The notes under the pieces were generated by a model. The model was given only the letters and a program-made list of their open reading frames with translations, searched no databases and was not told where the DNA came from. A program made the position numbers and the translations under genes. From Panaeolus papilionaceus (Eukaryota > Basidiomycota > Agaricomycetes > Agaricales): a stretch of DNA of 64,000 nt. The stretch covers positions 1,364,001-1,428,000 of the forward strand of contig JADNRZ010000003.1 of assembly GCA_015501605.1 (NCBI GenBank), given 5' to 3'. Positions 34,518 through 47,917 of the stretch are shown one piece after another; within the stretch, counting starts at the first letter, position 1, and each line of letters starts with the position of its first letter.

Positions 34518-34887
34518 GGTTCAGGACTGTAGAATGTCAGGTATTGAAGCAAGTTGGATGAAGCGTCAGCTAGTTACTAGGAAGACCAGGCTGACCAATC
34601 ACATTGTTCACAACTGATTTTCGCACGGCATCCAAAAATGTCCTGTTTCTAGAGGCTTAACATACTTCTGTAGAACGGAACCGCCTTTTGCGCTTAAGGG
34701 TATAGAAGTGGTGTACAATATACCAAGCTGAATCAAGGGGAGAGGAAGAGAGATATTGTAACCAGATGATTGATTGCAGAGGAAAATGCTTGTGGCACAG
34801 ATTGCTATAGTTATGTACGTGAAATGTGGGCTATGAAGGATAAAATACGAGTGTTCAAGAAAAGAAATAGAAAGACATGTACTAAGA
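34518..34887. other. Spacer between RDS3 start and UFD4 stop
   Basis: 370 bp serving as RDS3 promoter and UFD4 3' UTR, both genes pointing left. I see no coding exon and no RNA gene. Confidence 0.5.
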
Positions 34888-37800
34888 TTACGAGAGGTGG
34901 AAGCTCCCCACTCCCTCTTGCATTGCCGTTAGAAGCTTGTTCTTCATGACCTGTTGCGAACTGTATTCAGGAAGCTTGAGGTAATTGACACAGGTCATGA
35001 CACTTGGGAGGTAATCGTCAGCAGTTAATGGGGCTTCATGGGGCTTCCTGACGACCGTGAGTGGGGGGTTCAGACCACGGAAGCCTATGCACACTATTTA
35101 GTAGAGGCTGATAAAAAAGTTTTTCCAGTACGTACCACCGATAGGTAACTTGGGGCTGCCTGTGATAAACTGAAGGAATGCACGTCGGGTAGAGGGGTCG
35201 TAAGTTGCCATGATTTCAATTAGATCACGGATAGCACGACTCTCGACGTTAAACCCATGATCAGCCTTCAGCGCCTCCGACAAAGCTAAAATATATGTTA
35301 GAACAAGATTTGAGGTATTGAGCGCGTGTGACAAACTTTCTGTGCACCAGTCTTCGTCCGAGTTGCCAAACAACATGACGAGCTCATCAGCGGAGAATGC
35401 TCGAAGATCCATGATTGGGAATACTTTCGAGAAGCCTTCTTTGAAAGCTTTAGCCTGGATAGCTACACCCTTCCCAAGGATCGCGTCCAAAACATCTGCG
35501 ATGTACTCTTGGACGTTTTCAGCCGTCACAGAAATATCCCTTCCACCACGCTTAATACATTCAGTAAGCAAGAGTCTTTGAGAATGTGCGGAAAGGCTTA
35601 CTCTTAATTCAATGTCATAACCAGGAAGGGTGAAGTCGAGGGCCAGATCTTCAATACTGACTTGCTCGATCTTGAGGACCTTCTGCGATAGCTTGTCTTT
35701 CGGGGTCGAGTTCACGCCTATTGCCAAATTCTGTAGCTGTGTCAAGGAGTTGGCGAGATCTGGGTCAACAAGCTGAGTGCAGTGTAAGATATTTCTGCTA
35801 TTGCGACCTTAGATGGAGATAACATACCCTCAATGTCTCAATGGTAAGGGGTATATCTTCCCCTAGAATTAGTTTCAAGAACACTTTGTTGAATGAGAGG
35901 TCGATAATACGAGAATCTAGCATGGCCTTTGCTACGAATTGACCAATGACCCGAAGGATGTGGGTTCTCTTCCTATAATTCGAAATTACGTCAGATTGAG
36001 GGGTCAGGTCACACAAGGACTATGGGCATACTGTCCGCCATCGTTCTGGACATCTTCGGGGCTGATGGGAGAAGGGTAAAGCCCTGTTGGATGATCAACA
36101 TAGACGGATGACCCTGCCGAATCGGAATCCCTCCAGATCTTCAAGTCCTTACGAGCAAACTCCTTTGATACTAAGGAGTAGAACTCCAGCGTAGGGCCTA
36201 ACCCGGTGCCAACCTCTTCGAAATACTCGACTTCAAGGATAGACGATGAGGAGCCATAAAGTTCGAAGACCTTGACCGCCGACTCGAGGATGTGTTTCCT
36301 AGATATGCGCACTTTTTGCCTCTGGAGACGACCCAAGTACCCGATACCGTCATCACGGCGAGAATTGTCCTGTCCTCTTGATTGCTGATTTTGCCACTTC
36401 AGGATCAGTCGCGCATACCCAAAAGAGGACGATTGCAAGAAGTTGTATCGAGTGGCGAATGGGAACAGGAAGGGATAATGTTGTGGGAGGTCAAGGGCCC
36501 AGTCAGGAAGACACGAACTATAGACAAAGAGCTAAGTGCTTATTCGAAACACGTTGGAACGAAGCAAGCATACCTGGCAACTATCATGGGTTCTTCCAAT
36601 TGACGAGTAAGTTTAGCTGTCAGTTTGTTATTGACAAAAGCAGAGTCTGGCAGGTTGCGTTTGTCCCCAACAAATGTTGGTCGTTCAGCTTCGATCGTGT
36701 TGAGGTGAAACAGTACGCGCAATAATTTCAGAATCTTAGCGGATGGAGCATCATCGGGAAGTGAAGTCATCGGGGGGTGTGTTGGGCGGCTCTTGTTGAT
36801 GGTCTCGGGATTATCTATATGATAACTAAGAATGATTATGGCCAGCGAATTAGGAATAGTCGCACCTTCTGAGCTGGTGCTTGGGCCAGGGACTTTCTTG
36901 AACTTGACGGTGTATACACCTTGCCAGATGTTGTTCAGGGCAGCAGATCCACTCTTCTTCCTCATCTCCTCTTGGTGGATAGCACCATAGATTGTCATGT
37001 CAAGCGGAAGGACATGTTCATCCATTGAGAACTCTAGATGCCAATCAGTGGGTTTAGCCTTGAGAACTGCAGCGTATGAGCCTCGAGAAGCCAAAGGGTT
37101 GCGGCCAGCTGCAAGAGGACCATCCTTTGCAGATGTACTGGGCGTTGCCACTCGTGTGCCTTCGGGCGTCTGTGCTTCGACTTTACTGCCATCTGACAAC
37201 CAATGAGTGTCGATGTAAGGCAATAGATTGAAAAAATTATACCTTCAACCACCGAAAGCGTAATTGTTTTATCGGCGACTGGATTGTCTTGATCAGTGTC
37301 ACCGTCAAACATATCTGCGTTGATTTCTTCGTCATCATCGTCAGAGAAGTCAGCATGCAGTTCAGATTCCAATCTAGCATCGTTGGATGCATCAGGAGGG
37401 GCAGAATTAGAGGCTTGCAGATTACTGCCTTCAGCTTCTTGAGCTTCAGTGGAAGAGCTGGTGCCTTGGTCCGCGGTCGTCTCCGCATTAGGCCCTGAAG
37501 ATGTAGTTGCTTGTTTAGCAAGCCTTTGACTTCTGCGGCGCTGCACAGTTGAGGCTGATTCGGGTGCAGACGAGGACGTCTTGCTGGGTACGGGAGGTTT
37601 TGAGGATGAACCCATCAGTCCAGATGCAGCCAGAGCCGCAAACATACCAGACAACCGAGAGCTGCCGCCAAGTAACCCTGCAACTCTTGGTCGCAGGTAG
37701 TCGTGGAGAGCTTGGAAGGTCGCAATAGCGTGAATAGAGACAACGATATTGTGCAGGTTGCGAGGAATGTCTGATTCATCGCCGGCCACTAGTCTCAGCC

Positions 37801-40800
37801 TCAGTTGACGAGCCAAAAGCGATGGTGAGCTGCGTTTAGAATCTAATAAGCCACGTCAGAAAAGAAAGCGTGAACGAAGAAACCATGTTCATACCGTCGC
37901 TGTTTGGCGTGACTGTGATCACGTCGAATGACTCCATCCTTGTAAGACTCTCTTGCAACTTTTTGACAAGTGTGGCGAAAGGTGTTTGTGTGGCCGTGAG
38001 ATGCTTGACTTTGCGGCTAGCAAAAGTATCCAGGAATATTTCCTTTCGTCTTGCAAGGGTCACTGAACCAAGCCATCAGTCTGTATCCTGGGTAAATGAC
38101 CACAGAAAGAAAGAAAAAACCAACCTGTGCGCTCATCTTCTGTCGCGAAATGAAGCAAGGTGTCAATCACACCGCTTTGCAGGAGTTCAAAGCTCGAAAT
38201 TGAAGTATGTGGGGAAGCAAACAAATCCGCCAACTCCTTCATTGCTACGCAGTTGTCCTCATCGGAAGAGTTAGGTGACGAAAGCTTCTCGACGATGTTC
38301 CTGAGATGTTCGAATGCACCACTCTCCTCGCCAGCATCTTCAAGATCACGGAGATATTTAAATTGAATAACTCTGGATCGTAGGGTGATAGCATCTTCAG
38401 GGTCAAGAATTACTGAAGTGGCTTTTTTGTGTGACGTCTGTAGAGTTGAAACAGATCCAGCCTCCTCATTTGCCTCAGATGAAATTTCTTTCTCCTTAGC
38501 TTTGGCAGTGGTGAGTGTCCTCTCTGCAAGTGTTTCAATTTCGTGGAAGACACCTTCTCGACGGAAGGTGGGCCTGTAGAAAGCAGGAAGTTTTGCCAAA
38601 AGGATGTCCACAAGCTGCAAAGCGCCGATCACCAGGGTTGGGTGATCTTTCGAGGACAGGATTGACGAAGCAAAGCTGGCGATAGGAACATACTGAAAGG
38701 AGCAGGGTCAGTATGAATATAAAAGTAATTATCGCCAAGGGATATGTACCAATAAAACCCTTTTGAGACCATCAGGTTCCAGGAAACTAACAGCTTTGAG
38801 TAAGCCTGTGAGTGTTTTCATTCGTACAGGTATGATGACGCTCGCAGCATAAACATCAACGAGAATGGGCACAAGAAGGCTCATGAAGCGGCCAACGGCA
38901 GCGGGTTTAGAGCGAAGCATTTCGGTTCGGTCTGGAGTGACGGTAGCTGCTTCAATTCCAGGAAGCGCTGCATCTACACCATCATCTGCGTCTTGGGTAC
39001 CAGCGTCAGGTGCAACCGGTGCTGGAGAACCTTCTTGCTCAGCGGGAAGGGTCGACGATGATGGAGCAGAGGGTGCATCTGGGACAGGGGCGCTCGTGGC
39101 CTTTTGAGTAGCCGAACGTGCGGCAGCTCGCTCTGCCTTAGCCTTAGCCTTAACCATTTTGGCTAGAGACTTTTCAGTGTAGCCTTTATGATCAAAGACT
39201 CCATCTATAGATTGAAAGTGTCAGCTGAGGTAAGTAATAGATAGAAATTCTTCTTACCTTTAGGTAAAGGAGGAAGTAGTTCTGATATGAGACTGAGAGC
39301 CTCTTCTACTTGGTCCTTAGGCCGATGCGCCAAATTTTCCATTACCGTCATATCCGCCAGACCTCCTCCTAGACCCTGTCCACCAACAGCATCACCTTGT
39401 TCTGCGTGGTTATCCGACGCTGACGGTAGGACACCAGTGAGAATCTGGTAGAGGGTGTCGACAATCCCCGCTTCGAGTAACGAAATGGTGATCGTCGCGC
39501 TGGCCCTAGCCGAAGTCGCCAAGGCCCGGAGCAACGACGTGTAGGTGTTGGCCGCGATTAAGGGTGAACCCCCCGCTGGAGACAGTAATTGGTTGACGGC
39601 CATGATGAGATCCGTATCCACCAATGACTCAAGGTTCTCCGTAGAGGAGCGGTGATACGAGTCAATGACGCGAATTACGCATAGACAAGCAAACTCGACA
39701 AGCCTCTGGTCCGAGTATGATAGACAATTGCGGATGATAGGCCAGACGCCATTGATCATGCGGAAATGTTCGGAGGAAACATTGCGACAGCAGTTTGACG
39801 CGGCTTGCAGAGCAGTACGTTGAACAGCAATTGAGAAAAAGTCCAAGTAATTGAGCAATGCCGCCAATCCTCCTTCTCGAACGATGGCGCTGGGAAACTC
39901 TTCAGATATTTTCTCCATGGTCTGCATAAGATGGTCAAAACAAATCAAAAGAGCGTAAAATGACTACTCACGCTGAGGGTCTGTTCAGCGAGGTCGATGT
40001 ACGAAATCTCGATGAGCTTGCTGCATAAAACAGGGATGGCACCGTGATAGACAACGGTATGGGCGACTCCAGGAAGGGCCTCCATAAGATTTGCGAGGCA
40101 TCGACAGGCCAGAACCTGTGCTTCAAGGTTGTCATCTCCTTGATAAGCCCCCCCGGAACTCATTGCGAGGGCAGCGGCAAGAGCAGCATCTTCATCACGC
40201 TCGCCACCATCATCATCTCTATCGTCGTCGTCGTCCTCATCTTCATCTGCACCGCGACCTCCCAATATCTTGACAAGCTCCCTTACGTACTGCTCTACAG
40301 GGAACGACCCAGCTAGAGTGTCCTCCGTGCTGATGCTCAGCAGCTCACTTAGTTCCTGAAGAGTAACCAGTCGCGTGGTAGGATCAGCAGTGGATTTGAT
40401 GTTGTTTAGCATGGTCTTCAAACGCGAGGAGAGGGACATCATATATGATCCAAATTGACGGTAATCACCAAAGATGGCGAGGGCGGTGGCTTCGTCCATT
40501 CCACCTGGTATCGGACCACTTCCACCTGCGGAATTCCTTTCCCCACCCGTTGCTTCACCATCACCACTGTCACCTTCATCGCCTCCATCATCATTATCAT
40601 CGTCATCGTCATCATGTGGTGCTGTATGCTGGTCGTCGGTGACCATCGGATCATCTTTGGTCTCAGTGACGGGCAACACCTTCTCCTCCATAGGATCTTC
40701 GATGTCGGATCCTGCAGACCTTCCACATTCAGGATCAAGCATCTCCACATCTTCGCTTTCTACATGCGAGGAGCCTGCAGCAACCATCTTTGACTTGAGG

Positions 40801-41502
40801 GCAGTCTTACCCTTGGTTGTGGTGGTTCTGCTTTGAGTTGATGATGAGTGAGAAAAAATAAGAAGTACGGGTAGAGATAAATACCTCGCCTTGCGTGGCA
40901 TCTCAACTGGGTTATTCACGGTATGGGAAGAAATTGTACTAGATCGAAGGGAGTAAGCTGAGGTTCTCGGACGTTTGCTGGATGGGCCAGCAGCTTCGTC
41001 GTCGTCTACTTCTGGAACAGCGCGCTTCTTTCCTTTAAGGTCGTGGACCGGTTCGTTAATGACAAGAGGAGCAGAGGGGGTGATTGGGAGACGACGAGGT
41101 CTAAAAGAGTCATTAGAAAGATGAATATAATAGATAAACGATTGCATACCGCTTGTTAATTCGGGAAGATGATTCTTGAGTTGGCTCTTTTCCTTTTCCC
41201 TTTCCTGCAGCTAAGAGAGCTGATTTATTTGGACTGGAACGAAGGGAACGAGTACTGGTGGATTCGACGGGCCCTGTTGGTGATGACACTTGATCTAGTT
41301 CAGTGGATAGCAATTCTGAAGTGTTTCTCTTTGCGGATTGTTGAGCTTTGGACTTTGCTGCTCTGACTCTAGCGCTTGCTCTGGTAGGTTTAGTATCTGG
41401 TGTTGTAGTTTGAATAGGTTCTTGGTTATTGATATTGGATTGGTTATTTGATGCACTGGAGCTGCTTGTGGCTTCTTGTGGATGGATTGGTCTTAAATCC
41501 AT
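34888..41502 (-). CDS. UFD4: HECT-type E3 ubiquitin ligase, UFD4/TRIP12 family
   Basis: Attaches ubiquitin chains to ubiquitin-fusion and N-degron substrates. The N-terminus is long and disordered (begins [18 protein letters not shown]) with a nuclear-signal-like [20 protein letters not shown] and very acidic runs. An Armadillo-like region follows ([38 protein letters not shown]), as in TRIP12. The centre carries further acidic and Ser-rich linkers. The C-terminal HECT domain begins around 36290 ([20 protein letters not shown]) and ends [18 protein letters not shown], where the Cys after SVMT is the catalytic residue, then [12 protein letters not shown]. The length (6.6 kb with many short introns) fits the family. 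Start ATG 41502. A palindromic TATA-like box lies about 150 bp upstream. Confidence 0.93.
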
Positions 41503-41648
41503 TTAGAGCATGCAGCCAGCCATCGATACTGGATTATGAGCGTATAAGAGTAAAGTTGTTTACACTGGAATGTGTGTTGGTAAGTGGTAAAGAGCTAACA
41601 AGTCCGACTTTAACCAAACTGCCCTAAAGCAATCCCTTATACATGGTT

Positions 41649-41658
41649 CTTATATAAG
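41649..41658 (-). promoter_or_regulatory. TATA-like element upstream of UFD4
   Basis: CTTATATAAG is its own reverse complement, so it fits the minus strand. It lies about 150 bp before the UFD4 ATG, in the 210-bp gap to the aminotransferase stop codon. Confidence 0.35.
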
Positions 41659-41712
41659 CAAAGTGGCGTGAATCATTTCATTTTGGCATTCTACGACAAA
41701 GGATTATTATGA

Positions 41713-43692
41713 TTATACAGTCAACTTGTATTCTTTCAAGATTTCTTCAACGCTTTTAACAAACAATTCAACAATCTTCTCCACTTCTTCCTTGGTAACA
41801 TTGTATGCTGGCGATAACATAACATGATCCCCTTTCGTACCTTCCAGATTAGCTCCTCCAGTCATACCCATCACAACCAGTCCATTCTTCATGCAACGCG
41901 CCTGAACCAGCATCGCAAATTGCTCTCCTTTAAAATCGACTTGCCCAGCTGATTCAAAGTCAAATTCAATAGCCCAAAACCCTCCACCGCCACGAATATC
42001 AAAAACAAAGGGTGCTGCCAGTGCATTTCCAGTCAATCGTTTCCTCAGTAACTCGGCTGTTGTACAAACTTTCAAGACTATGACCGCTGGAAACTGATTG
42101 TCCGTACATACCAAGATATGCACCCTGAGTCCGGATGTTTTCCAAAAGATTTTCTTCTTCGATTACATTCTGAACAGCCAAAGATGCTGCGCAAGCCAAT
42201 GGGTGCGCCTGGCTTCAAGGTCAGCCTTTGGACAATTATGACAATCGATTAAAAGATACACGCCTGGTATGTGTGCCCATGCTTCCATAGGCCTGATCGA
42301 AGTCCATCTGCAATTTTCTGTGACATCAAGACCGCTCCAATTGAGGCGTAACTGGACAACGAAACTTAATGAATGAAGCGCTTGTAGAGTGCCATTCCGA
42401 ACGACACTCACCCTCCACCCAACCCTTTTGCCACAGCTTGGATATCGGGCTGATAACAACGTCAAGCAATGCCTCAGAAAGATATGACAACAAAATTCCT
42501 ACCGCGACATTATCCCCAAAGGATTGCCAGCCATGTAGGGTACCCATGCGACCCATGCCACTCATAACCTACAAATCCAATGGCATTCGGTGGGTGGATT
42601 TCAACTTGAAGAAGTGCTAATTTTACCTCGTCCAAAATAAATAGGGCTCCATATTTATCACATACAGATTTCATTGCTTCAAATGTCGTCAGTAATTGAA
42701 AGTGAAGTAACAATGCGAACTACATACCTTTGAAGTAGCCCTTCGGTGCAGGTACAACACCAGTCGTCGCGCCGACGACAGTCTCGGCCACAACTAGAAA
42801 ATGGATAGTTAGATCATTTTTCGAAGGTCTAAATGACTAAATAGCTCACATCCAATGACGGTGTCCGGCCCAAGTTCGATAAACTTGTTCTCTAGTTCCT
42901 GCCGAAGTCTTTCGACGTATTGCTCTTCCGTCTCGTCTGGCCTTTGGAAGCGTTTGGCATAGGCTGGGGACACATGGTAGAAGTGCTCAGAATCAAGAAT
43001 CCCAGCATATGGAGCACGCCGGATAGGGTGGTAAGCAAGAGACAAAGTGCCCACAGTGTTCCCATGGAAGGACAGCTGACGGGCGATGAACTTCGTTCGC
43101 TGGGTCTGTCCTGTTTCAAAAACGTACTTTTGAAAAGAAAAAGAAATGAGCTTGTATGGGCATAGATATACATTTTACTTGACGTACTTGACGAGCCAAT
43201 TTTATAACACCCTCCATTGCTTCAGATCCTTTCCGGTACAATACATCAGCTTGGGATCGCGTCATAATTATATCTCGCTGCGCGACATACCTCCTGATGC
43301 AAAACCGACAAGAGCAAAAGCACCGTTGCTCGTATCTATGATTTTTTTAGCCAGTGCCTCGGCTGGTTCACTCGACAATTGCATGTTGTAGACATCTGAC
43401 AGGATCCAAGTGATCAGCATCAACAATTGGATAGAAGTACTGCGATGTACTAACAAGATACTTTATCAATCTGATCCTTAAGGGCTTGCATAACTTTTGG
43501 ATGCCCGTTTCCGACGCAAGCCACCGCAGCGCCACCAACCGCATCGATGAGCGTTGTGCCATCGTCAAGTGTGATGTAGATGCCCTGAGCGGAGACAGCA
43601 ACAGGAGGCTGCCATGGCGTTCTGTGGAGGATGTTTGTTGGTCTTAGTTTATCATTTGATGGAGCAGACGAGTGGTTTTGAGAGGAGGCCAT
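41713..43692 (-). CDS. Class III PLP-dependent aminotransferase
   Basis: Pyridoxal-phosphate enzyme of the omega-amino acid aminotransferase group; the true substrate cannot be told from sequence. Motifs in order: ITLDDGTTLIDAVGGAAVAC and VGNGHPKVMQAL (N-terminus), GFASGGSEAMEGVIKLAR (made by a splice; phosphate-binding GSEA), QLSFHGNTVGTLSLAYHP (the ring-stacking aromatic and following His/Gly), ALFILDEVMSGMGRMG (the Asp that binds the pyridine nitrogen), DIQAVAKGLGGGYASI (the Schiff-base Lys), and HTYQAHPLACAASLAVQ. The C-terminus ends ILKEYKLTV. It has many short introns over 2 kb. I see no targeting signal; the N-terminus (MASSQNHSSAPSNDKLRP) looks cytosolic. Confidence 0.9.
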
Positions 43693-44216
43693 AGGAAATT
43701 GTTTGGTAGATATTGTAAGGAAATTTGAAGTGGATAAGCAGGTGGGGCTTCGAGTTATGGGGTGACAGAGGAATCAAGCGGGTTTATAAATGTCACCTTC
43801 CGCTGAGAAATGCAGGGGTATTGACATGAATAAGATGCCAGGAGATCTTCCAAGGCTTTCAAGGTTTCCGTATCTATGTAATACCAGTATCCGATAGTGA
43901 CTCGGGTGATGGGCATGTGGGGATTCGGATTATAGATGATCAACAATTCATATTATATCGATAAGTGTACAATACTCTCGTCTTTGAAAATTAACACAAC
44001 GTGTCTTTGGTTAGCGTCCAACGAGTTATTTCAGAACCTACCCTTGTCTAATATTATAAACACAACCTCTGATAAGATCCGGGAAAGCCATATTATACCT
44101 TGTTCATTATGTTCCCACAGTCGTACACACGTAATTACCCACAGTCAATTGTTGATGTCGAAGGAAACTCACTTGTATTCTATCTGTGAATGCATTTATT
44201 CTCTTGAAGTCTACTC
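43693..44216. promoter_or_regulatory. Divergent promoter region aminotransferase / PSO2
   Basis: 524 bp between two outward-facing start codons. TTTATAAA at 43783-43790 lies about 95 bp before the aminotransferase ATG and is a good TATA candidate. The PSO2 side is AT-rich without a clear element. Confidence 0.45.
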
Positions 44217-46752
44217 ATGCCACCAAAAAACAAGAAAAAGACTAACAATCAAGAATCAGGAAACAAAACCCTGCATCATTTCTTTGGTGCCAGATCCGTG
44301 AATTCTTCAAAATCTTCGGCGTCCAAATCATCCTTTCGCTCAACAGTACCGAAACCTGCCAACACTTCTGAAGTAATCGTGATAGATGACTCTGATGATG
44401 AAGTTGAGGTAGTTGAGGGCCCTCATCCACAGAAATTCCCACAGAAACGACGCAAGCTAGCGCCATCCAACCACCATGAAACTCAACAGATGTCCACTGT
44501 AAACCCGACTGCTGGGGAGTTCCCTTCGTCCACCATTATGGGTTTTAAAGTCTCTTTTGGCTCGCCTTTCCTTTTGTCTGACCCATTGCCGCACGCAATA
44601 AACTTACACACCCCGGAGCCAGGCCCACCGTTGTATTTTGGCGAACCTACACTGCTACATAGTCCGAAGCCAGCATTTAAAAACGACTCGGATAGTAATC
44701 AGTCCTCCGGGATTATCTCTCCAAAACGCGAAGAAATTGACTTCGAAGAATGGATAGACGGAGATGACGAAGGCCTGTACCCATCGATCCAGGCCGAAGA
44801 CTCCCAGGATATCAAGAACGAGGCTGGTGACACTATTTTCGACGATGACTCGTTTGATCCAGAAATGGTGCAAGAGCACGGAGACGTAAGCGTAACACTA
44901 GTTATTAAAGTATTGTGCGACCCCTGAACATATTCTCAGCAAGACATGGTAGACGTCTCTGGGTCTGAGGTGTCTTTGGGAACGATTGCACCTCATAATC
45001 CTGCTCTTTCTGAGAGGAATATGACACACACCTCGGAAAACTTCGAAACCGTGAATTCCGAAAAGATGTCCTCCATTACCTCCCGTGGTGATGCATTTTC
45101 CAAAATGATGTCCTCCATCAAGGAAAATACGGCATGGCGAGAAGCTTCAAAGAATGAAAAAAGTCGATTTGTGCGCGGCAAAGCGAGCAATGGCACCCGC
45201 AACAAGGCGCCCTTTTATAAGGTGCTTCAAGGAATGCCAATCGCCGTCGATGCATTTAAATATGGAGCCATTCCAGGTATAACCGCGTACTTTTTGACGT
45301 TTGTCCTACATATTGTACCACCACCACCTTCGTATTTTCCTAATCCTTTTTTTAGGCACGCCCATTCGGACCACTACACGAATCTATCTTCGAGTTGGAA
45401 GCATGGCCTCATATACTGCTCCGAGGGAACTGCCAATCTCATCATGCACATGCTTTCTGTCGATCCGAAATGGGTACATCCACTCCCAATGGACAAGCCC
45501 GTTGAGATTCCAGACACGCAAGGAGTAACTGTAACCCTAATTGAGGCCAATCATTGCCCAGGATCCTGTCTATTCTTATTCGAAGGCAGGCAAACGGTAA
45601 ATGCAGGTGATAGCACGTTCAAGTCCTCCCATGTTGGTTCATCGCGCATCTTTCGGTACCTCCACTGTGGTGATTTCCGGGCATCTCCTAGACACGTCCT
45701 CCACCCCACAGTGAAGGGGAAGGAGATTGACCACGTTTACTTGGATACCACTTATCTAGATCCCAGGGTGAGTGTATATCTTATTTAAATCCTTTCCCTG
45801 AAGTTCACGATGACCTCAGTATACATTTCCACCACAACCATTGGTAATCGATGCATGCGCAGAACTTGCGAGACGGGTGGTTCGCAATCAGCCTACCTCC
45901 GACAAGTCGACCACCATGATTTCTTGGCTTTTACCTGACACTAAAGGGAAAGAAAAGGAGCGACCGCCGGGTAAAGCACTTGTCGTAGTGGGGTAAATCT
46001 CCATTTTGTTTCAACAAGGAATCAGACTGAACTACAGCAGCACATACTCGATCGGAAAGGAAAGAATCGTCAAAGGTGTGCAATCTACTTGCTGATTCAC
46101 TCATGACATGGCTAATCACACGGTCATCAAAGCCATTGCGCGATCACTAAACAGCAAGGTCTACTGTGATAGTAGGAAAGCTGCCATTCTCCGGTGTCAA
46201 GTGGACTCTGAGTTGGACGGGCTTTTGACCCCCAACCCAAAGGAGGCATTGGTCCACTTAGTACCGTTGGGAACCATCAGCACTGACCAGCTCAAGATTT
46301 ACCTGGAGCGCTACAAGGACACCTTTGACAGAGTTATTGGGTTCAGGCCCACAGGTTGGACGTGGGCATGCATTCGTTTTGAGCACCACTGCCGACCAAC
46401 TGACTTTCTTTGCAGTTATAGCCAACCCGCGGGAACCGACCAACTTCCCAGTATCGCCAACATCATCTCGAGATGTTCTCAAAAAGCTTATACGTATTCA
46501 GATCTTCAGCTCGCAGCAAAATCGACGTCGGCCCTACAGGTTTATGCCGTGCCGTACTCTGAACACTCATCGTTTTATGAGCTTACTTGTTTTGCCATGT
46601 CCTTTAATTGGTCTAAGATGATCGCAACAGTGAATGTGGGCAGTGAAAATAGCAGGAATAAAATGAATCGATGGATACACAAATGGGAGGCGGAGCGCAA
46701 GAAGGTGATCAGTGCTGAAATAGTACCGTATCGCCACCTAGATTATTGGTGA
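44217..46752 (+). CDS. PSO2: PSO2/SNM1 DNA interstrand cross-link repair nuclease
   Basis: Nuclear 5' exonuclease of the metallo-beta-lactamase/beta-CASP family that trims DNA during cross-link repair. The N-terminus (MPPKNKKKTNNQESGNKTLH) is basic and contains NKTLHHFFG, close to a PCNA-binding PIP box (Q-x2-L-x2-FF) with Asn instead of Gln. An acidic disordered region follows (VIVIDDSDDEVEVVEG, a SUMO-interaction-like stretch). The catalytic domain has FLTHAHSDHYTNLS (the HxHxDH metal motif, formed across a splice), LIEANHCPGSCLFLFEG, YLHCGDFRASPRH and DHVYLDTTYLDPR. The C-terminal DRMBL region includes VVVGTYSIGKERI and YAVPYSEHSSFYEL. It ends YRHLDYW. All metal-binding motifs look intact. 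Confidence 0.93.
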
Positions 46753-46884
46753 TATTGTACTTCGCTGGAGCCAACAATGCAGTTTTACGGTGCGCGTGGG
46801 GACCATGATTTGCATGAGTATAAGTCATGTGGTAGGCATACAAAGCATAGAAAAAGTAAAATAGATGGACAAAACCTCCCTAAT

Positions 46885-47917
46885 TTACTGGTCTGCCGAT
46901 CGTTTTCTCCTGACATCGCGCTCCTCAGAAATGGTAAGCTTGGTACCCTTACCCTTGGGCAAGGAGATCCATGGCTTGATTCCCTCACCAATGACGAAAA
47001 TGTTGGAGACGCTGACATAAATTATGAACAACCATCTTTTGAAAGCAGTGTTGTATATAACTCACCGAGTGGCGAAAGTTCGGTCAAGAGAGTCCTTGAC
47101 GTGAACAATATCGAATCCACCAATGTGCTTCTCTCGGTGAACAATAACACCAGCCCTGCCCATGTTGCGACCACCAGTGACCATGACGATGTTTCCAGTG
47201 TCGAACTTGACGAAGTCGGTGATTTTGCTTTGCTCGAGGTCGAACTTGACGGTATCGTTGACCCTGATGGCCGGGTCGGGGTAACGGATGGTGCGTCCGT
47301 CATGGGTGACGACGTGAGGTACACCACCAGTGCCGATGGCGACACGGCGAACCTTCAAGAGCTTGTAGGTGGCCTCCTCCGGTGTGATGCGGTGGATGGT
47401 GAAACGACCCTTAACATCGTAAAGGAGACGGAAGTGTTCGCCAGATTTTTCGATGGAGATAACATCTAGTCGATGAAATAAGACTTTTGAATGCTCCCAA
47501 TCGGCGATTTCTGAGAAACATACCCATGAATCCAGCAGGGTAGGTAGTGTCGGTGCGGACCTTGTTATCGATTTTGATCAATCGCTGCTTGACGATGGCA
47601 GTAACTTCACGACCAGTAAGGGCATATTTCAGCCTGTTACGGAGGAAGACAGTGAGGGGGAGAGATTCGCGAAGCTTGTGGGGACCGGGCGAAGGACGGG
47701 GAGCCTAATAACGAAAATGAATACTGTTTTTTGATAAAATCATTAAAACCACACACATAGGTACCGCCCAGCTTGTCCAACATCCACGAAGACGGCGCAC
47801 TAAGGCGCTTCAAGTGCTTTTTGGGTCCCCGGGCCTATGAAATGAAGAATATTAGTTTTCGTCGTTGGGATGCATGAAACCTCAGAGTGCTGCCAAACGG
47901 TCATCCAACATGACCAT
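46885..47917 (-). CDS. RPS4: 40S ribosomal protein S4
   Basis: Small-subunit ribosomal protein of the S4e family. The main exons read [60 protein letters not shown] and [20 protein letters not shown] (KOW motif), then [19 protein letters not shown], ending RKRSADQ at 46885. The first Met must come from a separate exon consisting of only ATG. The best candidate is at 47915-47917, followed by a weak donor (GTCATG) and spliced to CATAG/GCCCGG. One-codon first exons are common in basidiomycete ribosomal genes, but the weak donor makes the exact start uncertain. Confidence 0.9.

Noticed and set aside
40040..40840. Plus-strand open frames rich in His/Ser opposite UFD4
   Set aside because: They are complements of GAC/GAT/GAG repeats coding for the acidic runs of UFD4.
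46777..47469. 230-codon plus-strand open frame
   Set aside because: It is the antisense shadow of RPS4 exons; its apparent acidity mirrors the basic ribosomal protein.
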